A stretch of 41,461 bases of DNA, taken from NCBI RefSeq assembly GCF_037997115.1, contig NZ_CP150484.1:416373-457833 (forward strand). Reading direction: 5' to 3'. The notes under the pieces are model-generated. The model did not search any database. It saw nothing but the letters and a program-made list of their open reading frames with translations, and had not been told where the DNA came from. Positions 31,373-38,485 of this stretch are shown here, piece by piece. The number at the start of each line of letters is the position of its first letter. Position 1 is the stretch's first letter. A program made the position numbers and the translations under genes. The stretch is from Amycolatopsis coloradensis. GTDB taxonomy: Bacteria > Actinomycetota > Actinomycetes > Mycobacteriales > Pseudonocardiaceae.

Positions 31373-32496
31373 ACCTGTCCGGTGCCCGCAGCCTGCGCGC
31401 GCGGGTCACGCTGCTCGCGACCGGGCTGGTGGCACTGGTCAGCCTCCTGTTGCTCTGGCTGACCTGGAACCTGGTCGGCGACGCGGTTTCCGCCGTCCCG
31501 CAGCTGCCTCCGGGCACCACGGTGCGCGTCGACGGCGTCGACGTCGACGCTTCCGCGGTCACCGAGCATCTGCGGGTGTACGCCAGGAACCGGGTGCTGC
31601 TCTTCGGCGCGGTCGCGTTCTGTTTCGTCGTGCTGGCGGCGGGGATCCTCGCATGGACGTTCACCGCGCGGGTCCTTCAGCCGTTGCGCGAGATCACCGG
31701 CACCGCGCGGCGCCTGTCGATCGAATCGATGGGAGAGCGGATCGGCGAGGTCCGCACGAAGGACGAACTCGCCGAACTGGCCGAGACCTTCGACGACATG
31801 CTCGACCGGCTGCAGGCCGCGTTCGACGCGCAACGGCATTTCGTCGCGAACGCCAGCCACGAACTGCGGACACCGCTCGCGGTCATCCGCACCGAACTCG
31901 ACGTCACCCTGGCCGACGAGCACGCGGACGAAGCCGAATTACGCCGGATGGCGGGTGTGGTCCGCGACGCGACCGAGCGGGCCGAGCGGCTGGTCGGTTC
32001 GCTGCTGCTGCTCGCGCGCACCGACGGCGCGGGACTGGTGGCCAGGGAACCGGCCGATCTGGCGGTGATCGTCGCGAGCGCGTGGCGAGCGGTGCGCGCC
32101 GAAGCCGAAAAGCGCGGCATCCGCACCGAATTCGCGACCCCCGGCGCGCCGACGTTCGGCGATCCCGCGCTGCTGGAACGGATCGCGGGCAACCTGCTGG
32201 AGAACGCCGTGCGGCACAACGTCGACGGCGGCTGGCTGGACGTCGTCACGCAGGCGGGTCCACAGTGGTCGGTGCTGCGCGTGCGGTCGTCCGGCGGTTT
32301 GCTCGACCCGGCCGCGGTTCCCGAACTGTTCGAACCGTTCCGCCGCGCCGGCGTCGCCAGGACCGCCCGCACCGGTGCCGGGCTGGGGCTTTCGATCGTG
32401 CGGGCCGCGGTCCAGGCGCACGGCGGCACGGTGTCCGCGGAACCCGTTGTGGGCGGCGGTCTTTCAGTGACCGTGCACCTGCCCGCTCTGCCTTGA
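31369..32496 (+). CDS. Sensor histidine kinase, partner of the OmpR-type regulator
   Basis: A 375-residue membrane kinase: transmembrane segments at about 11-36 and 76-99 enclose a short external loop of about 40 residues, then a HAMP domain (about 100-150), HisKA with phospho-acceptor H164 in NASHELRTPL, and an ATPase domain with N box NLLENAVRHN and G2 box GAGLGLSIVRAAVQAHGG. The G1 box is unusual, SSGGLLDP where related kinases have N-T-G-P or D-N-G-P. The small sensor loop suggests it reads membrane or envelope state. It overlaps the regulator by 4 nt. Confidence 0.92.
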   Translation: MNLSGARSLRARVTLLATGLVALVSLLLLWLTWNLVGDAVSAVPQLPPGTTVRVDGVDVDASAVTEHLRVYARNRVLLFGAVAFCFVVLAAGILAWTFTARVLQPLREITGTARRLSIESMGERIGEVRTKDELAELAETFDDMLDRLQAAFDAQRHFVANASHELRTPLAVIRTELDVTLADEHADEAELRRMAGVVRDATERAERLVGSLLLLARTDGAGLVAREPADLAVIVASAWRAVRAEAEKRGIRTEFATPGAPTFGDPALLERIAGNLLENAVRHNVDGGWLDVVTQAGPQWSVLRVRSSGGLLDPAAVPELFEPFRRAGVARTARTGAGLGLSIVRAAVQAHGGTVSAEPVVGGGLSVTVHLPALP

Positions 32497-32522
32497 CCCC
32501 CGGTTGGGGTTACGGTTCAAGC

Positions 32523-33347
32523 ATGGTCCCCAGCATTCGGCTGAACAACGGAACGTCCCTCCCGCAACTCGGGTTCGGGGTGTACAAGATCGGCGACGAC
32601 GAGGTCGTGGACGCGGTCCGCACCGCCATCGGGGCGGGCTACCGCGCCATCGACACGGCGACCCTGTACGCCAACGAACGCGGAGTCGGCGAGGCCGTCC
32701 GCACCAGCGGGCTGCCCCGCGAGGAACTGTTCGTCACCACGAAACTGTGGAACACCGAGCACGGCTACGACTCGGCGTTGCGTGCCTTCGACACGAGCCT
32801 GAGCGAACTCGGTCTCGAGTATGTCGATCTGTACCTGATCCACTGGCCGCTGCCCGCGCAGGACAAGTACGTGGAAACGTGGCGGGCGCTGGAAAAGATC
32901 GCCTCCGACGGCCGGGCGAAGGCGATCGGCGTCTCGAACTTCCAGATCCCGCATCTGGAGCGGCTGATCGAAGAGACCGGGATCGTCCCGGCGGTGAACC
33001 AGATCGAATGCCACCCGTGGCTGCAGCAGCCGTTGCTGCGGGACTTCCACGAGAAGCACGAGATAGTCACCGAGGCCTGGGGTCCGCTGGCGCGCGGCGG
33101 GGACCTGCTCGCCGACGAGAAGATCACCACGATCGCGGAGAAGCACGGCAAGACTCCGGCGCAGATCGTGCTCCGCTGGCACGTCGAGATGAACCACCTG
33201 GTGATCCCGAAGTCGGTCACTCCGGAACGGATCAAGGAGAACATGGACGTCTTCGACTTCGCGCTCGACGCGCATGACGGCGCCGCGATCGCGACGCTGG
33301 AGCGGGGAAAGCGGCTGGGGCCGGACCCGGACAAGCTGGGCGCCTAG
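32523..33347 (+). CDS. Aldo/keto reductase
   Basis: A 274-residue NADPH-dependent reductase of the AKR superfamily, close in look to 2,5-diketo-D-gluconate reductases. The catalytic tetrad is complete: D44 and Y49 in DTATLY, K74 in TTKLWN and H107 in LIHWPLP. The NADP site near the C-terminus is VIPKSVTPERIKENMDVFDF. Its natural substrate cannot be told. ATG at 32523 lies 26 bp after the kinase stop; the strand is the same, so read-through from the two-component operon is possible, but nothing links the functions. Downstream lie two large inverted repeats. Confidence 0.92.
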   Translation: MVPSIRLNNGTSLPQLGFGVYKIGDDEVVDAVRTAIGAGYRAIDTATLYANERGVGEAVRTSGLPREELFVTTKLWNTEHGYDSALRAFDTSLSELGLEYVDLYLIHWPLPAQDKYVETWRALEKIASDGRAKAIGVSNFQIPHLERLIEETGIVPAVNQIECHPWLQQPLLRDFHEKHEIVTEAWGPLARGGDLLADEKITTIAEKHGKTPAQIVLRWHVEMNHLVIPKSVTPERIKENMDVFDFALDAHDGAAIATLERGKRLGPDPDKLGA

Positions 33348-33438
33348 GGTTTCGGCGCGTCCTGGACTGTCCATAAAGGACGATTGCTGGGATTGAAGTG
33401 CCCGTTTTGGGTATTTCGCGTAGCTTCGCGCGGAGGTC

Positions 33439-33478
33439 GTGAGTGGCAATGAGGGTTCTAACCCTTATCGCCACTCAT
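33439..33478. repeat. 40-bp near-perfect inverted repeat
   Basis: Nineteen-base arms (begin GTGAGTGGCAATGAGGGTT) at 33439-33457 and 33460-33478 pair around a two-base centre; the three differences are all G-U compatible in RNA, which suggests the RNA fold is what has been kept. It lies 91 bp after the aldo/keto reductase. Confidence 0.7.
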
Positions 33479-33526
33479 GAGGCGTTCGGTGGGTCGGGAC
33501 CGGCGCCCGTGCCCGCCTGAAGTACA

Positions 33527-33571
33527 TGAAGGCCCCCTTCCCTCGGCTCAGCCGAGGGAAGGGGGCCTTCA
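33527..33571. terminator. 45-bp perfect palindrome, bidirectional terminator
   Basis: Twenty-two-base arms at 33527-33548 and 33550-33571 are perfectly complementary around a single base. The arm contains GAAGGCCCCCTTCCC. It sits between the convergent reductase and hydroxyacyl-CoA dehydrogenase genes. The 33348-33526 stretch besides the two repeats shows no gene. Confidence 0.85.
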
Positions 33572-33585
33572 CGCGTGTAGAGGTC

Positions 33586-35109
33586 TCAGCTGAGGAGGTC
33601 GGCGGGGGTGGTGCCGGTCGAGGCGAGGGACAGGCCGAGCGTGACACGTTCGGTGAGCCAGGCGCTCGGCCGGTAGCGCTGGTCGCCGGTGCTCGCGACG
33701 AGTCCGCGCAGGACCCGCAGCACGAGATCCGCGCCCGCCTCGTCGCCCCAGGTCAGCGGTCCGCGCGGGTAGCCGAGGCCGAGCCGGACGGCGGTGTCGA
33801 TGTCCTCCGGTGTCGCGAGCCGCTGCCCGGCGATGAAGCAGGCGGTGTTGACGATAGACGCCAGCAACCGCTGCGCGATCGGCGCGGGACCGTCGCGGAC
33901 CACGGTCACCGGCAGGCCGGTCGCGGCGAGCGCGCCCCACGCCGTGCGGCCGGCGGCCGGGTCGAGCGCGGGGTGGACCGAAAGCGTCAGGCGTTTCCCG
34001 TAGCCGCCGAGCGGGTCGACGCCGACGACCCGTTCCGCCGGAAGGCCCGCCGCGCGTGCGGCGTCCACAGTGGACGAACCGATCGGGCTGACGATCAGGA
34101 CCGTGTCCGGGTAGGCGGAGTGCACGACCTGGATGCCCGCGGACGAGAGCAGCGTGCCGAGCCGTTCGTCGTCGACCCACACCGGAGTGGCCGGGGCTTC
34201 CGGCGGGGCCGGTTCCGGCTCGACCTGCTGCTGTCCGTCGACATAGGAGTAGAAGCCTTCGCCGTTCTTGCGGCCGAACAGCCCGGCGGCGACGCGCGGA
34301 CGCGTCAGCCACGACGGCCGCAGCCGCGGTTCGCCGTGGAAACCGCTCCAGATGCTTTCGAGCACGGCGTGCGAGACGTCGAGACCGGTGAGGTCGAGCA
34401 GTTCGAACGGGCCGAGTTTCAGGCCGAGCACGTCCCGGGCGACGCGGTCCACCTCGGCCGGGCTCGCGATCCCTTCGGCGAGGATCTGCAGCGCTTCGGT
34501 GCCCAGCCCGCGACCGGCGTGGTTGACCAGGAAACCCGGCGCGTCGCGGGCGAGGACGGGTTCGTGTCCCCAGCCGCGGACGAGTTCGGTCACGGCGGGG
34601 GGCAGCCAGGCGGCGGTCCGCGCGCCGGGCACGACCTCGACCAGTCGCATCAGCGGGACCGGGTTGAAGAAGTGGAGGCCGAGCAACCGGCCGGGATCGG
34701 TCAGCGCGGCCCCGATCTCGGTCACCGAAAGCGAGCTGGTGTTGGTGGCGAACACGGTGTCCGGCCCGCACACGCGTTCCAGCTCGGCGAACAGCGTGCG
34801 TTTGATCTCCAGGTCCTCGCGCACCGCCTCGATGACGAGGTCGACGCCCTCGGCGGGGGCCAGCGGGCCCTCGGCCGCGATCAGCCTGCCCCTCGCCGAC
34901 TCGGCGGCTTCCTCGGTGATCTTGCCCTTCGACGCGAGCTTGCCGAGCATCGCGCCGACGTGCTCGATGGCCTCGCCGACCGCGTCGGGCCGGGCGTCGG
35001 CGAGCTCGACCTCGAGCCCCGCCGTCACGGCGAGCTGGACGATGCCCCGGCCCATCACCCCGGTTCCGATGACCCGGATCCTGCCGACCTGCTCCGCCCA
35101 CTTCTCCAC
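33586..35109 (-). CDS. 3-hydroxyacyl-CoA dehydrogenase, two C-terminal domains
   Basis: A 507-residue NAD-dependent enzyme that oxidises (3S)-3-hydroxyacyl-CoA to the 3-keto form in beta-oxidation or phenylacetate-type degradation (PaaH-like). The Rossmann site is GTGVMG (15-20). ATNTSSLSVTEIG and catalytic H146 in GLHFFNPVPLM follow. A first 3HCDH domain covers about 190-290 with RDAPGFLVNHAGRGL and FGRKNGEGFYSY; a second, more diverged one covers about 410-500 with NTACFIAGQRLATPEDID and GLGYPRGPLTWGDE. This doubled form is longer than the 280-residue FadB2 type. GTG at 35109 was chosen because the NAD site begins just after it. A palindromic terminator lies 14 bp past the stop. Confidence 0.93.
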   Translation of the reverse strand: MEKWAEQVGRIRVIGTGVMGRGIVQLAVTAGLEVELADARPDAVGEAIEHVGAMLGKLASKGKITEEAAESARGRLIAAEGPLAPAEGVDLVIEAVREDLEIKRTLFAELERVCGPDTVFATNTSSLSVTEIGAALTDPGRLLGLHFFNPVPLMRLVEVVPGARTAAWLPPAVTELVRGWGHEPVLARDAPGFLVNHAGRGLGTEALQILAEGIASPAEVDRVARDVLGLKLGPFELLDLTGLDVSHAVLESIWSGFHGEPRLRPSWLTRPRVAAGLFGRKNGEGFYSYVDGQQQVEPEPAPPEAPATPVWVDDERLGTLLSSAGIQVVHSAYPDTVLIVSPIGSSTVDAARAAGLPAERVVGVDPLGGYGKRLTLSVHPALDPAAGRTAWGALAATGLPVTVVRDGPAPIAQRLLASIVNTACFIAGQRLATPEDIDTAVRLGLGYPRGPLTWGDEAGADLVLRVLRGLVASTGDQRYRPSAWLTERVTLGLSLASTGTTPADLLS

Positions 35110-35278
35110 CGCGAGCCGCCTTTCCCTCGAAGTCGTTCCCGTCGTGACGCTAGCCGCCACGCCGATACCTCGCCCGGAAGGGTGATCTGTGCCCTGCTCG
35201 GCGTAAGGCCACCGACCCGGCACGGTCCCCTCCGCGAAAACCGAGTGTTCCGCGCCCCACCCCGAAGGGAAAGCTCCC

Positions 35279-35473
35279 ATGGCCACCGTCCCCGCCGCCA
35301 CAGCCGTCCGGACCACGCCGTTGCTCCTCGTCGCCGTTCTCTTCGGCGCCGTCGCCGCGTTCCTGGCGAGCCAGGCGTTGTGGTCGCTCGCCGCACTGGC
35401 CGTCGTGGTCGCCGCCGCCGTCCTCGCGGGCGGGGTGTGGCTGACCGGCCGGAAGGCGAACACCGAACTCTAA
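35279..35473 (+). CDS. Small membrane protein, 64 residues
   Basis: ATG at 35279 follows a good GAAGGGAAA. The product is almost all hydrophobic: two membrane segments at about 13-33 and 36-55 separated by a tryptophan-containing turn (SQALWSL), and a short basic tail (TGRKANTEL). I do not recognise a family. It lies ten bases upstream of a TetR gene on the same strand, so the two may be one transcript. The 169 bp between it and the hydroxyacyl-CoA dehydrogenase start hold no other gene. Confidence 0.6.
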   Translation: MATVPAATAVRTTPLLLVAVLFGAVAAFLASQALWSLAALAVVVAAAVLAGGVWLTGRKANTEL

Positions 35474-35482
35474 GATCGCCAT

Positions 35483-36106
35483 GTGACGGCGAAACGCTTG
35501 ACGCGGGAAGAAAGCCGCGAGCAGACCAGACAGCGCCTGCTGGCGGCGGCCGCCGAGCTGTTCTCCGAACGTGGGGTCAACGGCACGTCCGTCGAGCAGA
35601 TCGCCGAACGGGCCGGATTCACCCGCGGCGCCTTCTACGGCAACTTCGACGGCAAGCACGAGCTGGTCGTCGAGCTGTTGCGCCGCCGGACCCAGCGCGA
35701 GGCCGAGGAGGTCGCGGCGCTGCGGGAGGGCGTCGGCTCCTTCGCCGAGATGATGGACCGGCTGCGCGCGTGGAACGTCGAGCGCGCCGAGCACCTCGCC
35801 GGTTGGCTGACCCTGCGCACCGAGCTGGCGCTTTACGCGTTGCGGAATCCCGACGCGCGCCCGCTGGTCGGCGAAGGCGAGAAGTCGACAAGGGCGCTGC
35901 TGGAGACCTCGGTCCGGACCGAACTCGCGGCGCGGGGCGTGGAACCGCCCGCAGACCCGGCCTTTCTCGCGCTGATCCTGCACGCGCTCGAGGACGGCCT
36001 CCTGTTGCAGCGCTTCCTCAGCCCCGAGGGGACCGGGGACGAGGACGTGGTGGACGCCGTCCAGCTGCTGATGCGGTCGTGGACCGCGCTCAGCCGGTCA
36101 TCTTGA
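35483..36106 (+). CDS. TetR family transcriptional regulator
   Basis: A 207-residue TetR protein: REQTRQRLLAAAAELFSERG, then EQIAERAGFTRGAFYGNFD and the helix GKHELVVELLRRR form the DNA-binding domain. The C-terminal ligand domain has EHLAGWLTLRTELALYALRN, as in the TetR_C_6-like group. The start is GTG; the ribosome site is poor. No palindrome stands out in the ten bases before it, so its operator may lie before the small membrane protein. Its 3' end overlaps the convergent TetR gene by 17 bp. Confidence 0.88.
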   Translation: MTAKRLTREESREQTRQRLLAAAAELFSERGVNGTSVEQIAERAGFTRGAFYGNFDGKHELVVELLRRRTQREAEEVAALREGVGSFAEMMDRLRAWNVERAEHLAGWLTLRTELALYALRNPDARPLVGEGEKSTRALLETSVRTELAARGVEPPADPAFLALILHALEDGLLLQRFLSPEGTGDEDVVDAVQLLMRSWTALSRSS

Positions 36107-36779
36107 TCCCGGTGAACTCGGCCATCTGACGGATCCCGTGCGCGAAGAAGTCGTCCGCCGGGTCCACCGAGCCGACGTACTGGCCGAACAGCTCGAAGTT
36201 GATCATCCCGAACAGCTGGGTCCAGGCCATGATCAGCCGGGAGGCCGTCTCCGGGGCCAGGTTGATCTTGAGGATCCCGGTGAGGGCGTCGAGCTGGTGC
36301 AGGAGCGCGACGGGCATCTCGCCGACCTCGGTCTCGACGCGGAGGTTCGCGTCACGCAGGACGGCGACCAGTGCGAATGCCACTCGGCCGGCGGGAGCGA
36401 CGGTGTCCTGCGGGGCTTGGTAGCCGGGGATCGGCGAGCCGTAGATCAGCGCGTACTCGTGCGGGTGCGCCTTCGCCCAGGCGCGGACCGCGTGCCAGAT
36501 CGACTCCCATCGCTCCAGTGAGGTCTTCTTCGGGTCGTCGGCTGCCTCCGCGGCTTCGCCGACGGCGTTGTAGGCGTCGACGATCAGGGCGGTCAGCAGC
36601 TCCTCGCGGCTGGAGAAGTACCGGTAGAGCGCCGACGAGACCATGCCCAGCTCCCGCGCCACCGCGCGGAGCGAGAGACCGAGCGCGCCCACTTCGGCGA
36701 GCTGGCGGCGGGCTTCGTCCTTGATCTCGCGGGTGAGCTCGGCGCGGGCGCGTTCCCGCGCGGTCTGAGTGGCGGCCAT
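36090..36779 (-). CDS. TetR family regulator with WHG-type C-terminal domain
   Basis: A 229-residue TetR regulator. The DNA-binding domain is ELTREIKDEARRQLAEVGAL followed by RAVARELGMVSSALYRYFSS and REELLTALI. The ligand domain has AWAKAHPHEYALIYGSPIPGYQAP, the pattern of the TetR_C_33/WHG group. It is divergent from the nitroreductase-like gene at 36897, and the 117-bp gap contains four copies of one palindromic site, which makes it the likely autorepressor and controller of that gene. ATG at 36779 fits the family start. Confidence 0.9.
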   Translation of the reverse strand: MAATQTARERARAELTREIKDEARRQLAEVGALGLSLRAVARELGMVSSALYRYFSSREELLTALIVDAYNAVGEAAEAADDPKKTSLERWESIWHAVRAWAKAHPHEYALIYGSPIPGYQAPQDTVAPAGRVAFALVAVLRDANLRVETEVGEMPVALLHQLDALTGILKINLAPETASRLIMAWTQLFGMINFELFGQYVGSVDPADDFFAHGIRQMAEFTGIKMTG

Positions 36780-36809
36780 GCTCTCACCATAGAGCATCGC
36801 ACCTAAAAG

Positions 36810-36875
36810 AGAGCACTGCTCTTGACAGGATGCACTGCTCTGATGTTCACTGCTCTTAACAGAGAGCACTGCTCT
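36810..36875. promoter_or_regulatory. Four-site operator array, AGAGCA-C-TGCTCT
   Basis: Two perfect 13-bp palindromes AGAGCACTGCTCT lie at 36810-36822 and 36863-36875. Two half-conserved copies with intact CACTGCTCT lie at 36829-36841 and 36844-36856. Centres are 19, 15 and 19 bp apart, a symmetrical arrangement that fills the divergent promoter between the TetR and nitroreductase-like genes. Confidence 0.85.
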
Positions 36876-36896
36876 CGCCGACTTCGAGGAGACGAG

Positions 36897-37346
36897 ATGG
36901 CCACCGCCAGCACGCCCCGCTACCTCAAGCCCGCCAAGGCGACCAGCGCGTTCAACGAATTCGTGCTGAAGCTGACGAGGCTGGGCGTCAGCGTCCTGGG
37001 CAGCCGGGTGCTTTCGGTCCGCGGCCGCAAGAGCGGCGAACTGCGCTCGGTGCCGGTCAACCTGCTGAAGCTTGATGGGGAGCGCTACCTGGTCGCGCCG
37101 CGCGGTGTCACGCAGTGGGTGCGGAACCTGCGCGTCGCCGGGGAAGGACAGCTCACCGTCGGGCGCCGCACCGAGACGTTCACCTACACCGAACTCGCCG
37201 ACGCCGAGAAGCCCGAAATCCTGCGCGCGTACCTCAAGCGCTGGAAGTTCGAGGTCGGTGTGTTCTTCGACGGTGTCGACGCGAAGGCGTCCGACGAGAA
37301 GCTGCTGGAGATCGCGCCCGGCTACCCGGTCTTCAAGCTCGCCTGA
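36897..37346 (+). CDS. Deazaflavin (F420)-dependent nitroreductase family protein
   Basis: A 149-residue split-barrel protein of the Ddn/FDOR group, which uses reduced F420 to reduce quinones, enones or nitro compounds. The family pattern is visible: GSRVLSVRGRKSGELRSVPV, then YLVAPRGVTQWVRNLR and GEGQLTVGRRTETFTYTEL. ATG at 36897 follows GAGGAGACGAG. It is divergent from a TetR gene with a four-site operator between, so it is inducible, perhaps by a toxic quinone or drug. Whether F420 or another flavin is used cannot be shown here. Confidence 0.88.
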   Translation: MATASTPRYLKPAKATSAFNEFVLKLTRLGVSVLGSRVLSVRGRKSGELRSVPVNLLKLDGERYLVAPRGVTQWVRNLRVAGEGQLTVGRRTETFTYTELADAEKPEILRAYLKRWKFEVGVFFDGVDAKASDEKLLEIAPGYPVFKLA

Positions 37347-37396
37347 TGCCACGAGTCACGCCTTCGATCACGCGCCGAGTGCCCACCCGCCTATGC

Positions 37397-37513
37397 GTGT
37401 CCAGACGGACGACTCGCGTGATCGGCCCTTGTCGCGTGTCGTCCCCCCGAGCACGTGTGTCGTCCCTCCAGTCACGTGTGTCGTCCGTCTGGACACGAGT
37501 GTCGTCTGTTCCG
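37397..37513. repeat. 21-bp tandem repeat array, copy B, with an inverted unit
   Basis: Direct 21-bp units begin at 37430, 37451, 37472 and 37493, with TGTCGTCC in fixed register. An inverted unit at 37397-37421 matches the reverse complement of 37472-37496 at 23 of 25 bases. The unit is the same as in array A at 10726 (shared core TCACGTGTGTCGTCCGTC). Lies between convergent genes ending at 37346 and 37555. Confidence 0.78.
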
Positions 37514-37554
37514 GCACTCGAAAACGGCGAAAGCCCGAAAGCGGAGAGCGCGGG

Positions 37555-37761
37555 CTAGTCGTCAGTGGGTGCCCGGCGCGTGCGGCGGGCGGTGGCGGCC
37601 ACCAGCACCACCCCGACCAGGAACGCGACCAGCCCGATCAGGAACCACAGTTTCTGCCCGGTCATGAAGCTGCCGGTCAGCACGCCGGCGCCCTGGAGCA
37701 CCCAGACGCCGCCGACCAGCAGGAAGACCAGCCCGACCGTCAGCGTGACCCAGCGTTTCAT
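37555..37761 (-). CDS. Small membrane protein, 68 residues
   Basis: ATG at 37761 is preceded by GGGGAG. The product has two membrane segments (about 5-25 and 36-57) joined by a short loop with TGSFMTGQK, and a basic then acidic tail (ATARRTRRAPTDD). This is the general look of small actinobacterial membrane proteins; I do not assign a family. It is 67 bp downstream of the LuxR-type regulator on the same strand, so it may be the last gene of the two-component operon. Confidence 0.65.
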   Translation of the reverse strand: MKRWVTLTVGLVFLLVGGVWVLQGAGVLTGSFMTGQKLWFLIGLVAFLVGVVLVAATARRTRRAPTDD

Positions 37762-37828
37762 GCACAGCTCCCCGCCTCGACCTGTCCTGCGGCGATTCTG
37801 GCACCGGGAGCCCTGTCCGGCGAACCGA

Positions 37829-38485
37829 TCACCGTCCGCCGACGAGACCGTTCCGGTAGGCGTAGACGACGGCGTGCACCCTGTCCCGCAGTCCGAGCTT
37901 CGCCAGGATCCGGGAGACGTGGGTCTTCACCGTCTCTTCGCCCACGTGCAGATGCGCGGCGATCTCCGCGTTGCTGGAGGCGTCGGCGACGAGCAGGAGG
38001 ACTTCGCGTTCGCGTGAGGTGAGCCGTTCGAGTTCCGCTGGTTCGGCGGCCGCGGGTTCGATGCTGGTGGCGAAGGTCGACACCAGCCGCCGGGTCACCG
38101 TCGGGTCGATCAGCGCGTCGCCGCGCGCGGCCACCCGCATGGCGGACACGAGCTCTTCGGGGGCGAGGCTCTTCAGCAGGAACCCGCTCGCGCCCGCCCG
38201 AAGCGCGCGGTAGACGTACTCGTCCGAGTCGTACGTCGTCAGCACGAGGACGCGGGTGTCGTTCCCCGGCGCGGACATGATGGCCTCGGTCGCGGCCAGA
38301 CCGTCCAATTTGGGCATCCGGACGTCGAGCACGGCGACGTCCGGGCGCAGGGACGCCGCCTGCGCGACGGCATCGCGTCCGTCCGCCGCCTCGCCGACGC
38401 ATTCGAAGTCCGCCTGGGTGTCCAGTACCGCGCGCATCCCGGACCGGAACATCGCGTGGTCGTCGGCGAGTAGTACCCGGATCAC
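37829..38485 (-). CDS. NarL/LuxR-family response regulator
   Basis: A 218-residue regulator: receiver domain with VIRVLLADDHAMFRSGMRAV, phospho-acceptor D54 in VAVLDVRMPKLDG, TTYDSDEYVYRALRAGASGF with the conserved lysine in LLKSLAPEEL, and a C-terminal LuxR helix-turn-helix (about 152-210) with LTSREREVLLLVADASSNAE and EETVKTHVSRILAKLGLRDR. The start is GTG with GGAGG before it, overlapping the kinase gene's stop by 4 nt (GTGA). It pairs with the kinase just upstream. Targets are unknown; small membrane protein 37555 is an adjacent candidate. Confidence 0.95.
   Translation of the reverse strand: MIRVLLADDHAMFRSGMRAVLDTQADFECVGEAADGRDAVAQAASLRPDVAVLDVRMPKLDGLAATEAIMSAPGNDTRVLVLTTYDSDEYVYRALRAGASGFLLKSLAPEELVSAMRVAARGDALIDPTVTRRLVSTFATSIEPAAAEPAELERLTSREREVLLLVADASSNAEIAAHLHVGEETVKTHVSRILAKLGLRDRVHAVVYAYRNGLVGGR

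Noticed and set aside
33526..36129. 867-residue open frame on the plus strand
   Set aside because: Antisense to the hydroxyacyl-CoA dehydrogenase and then an off-frame of the TetR gene; starts inside the palindromic terminator.
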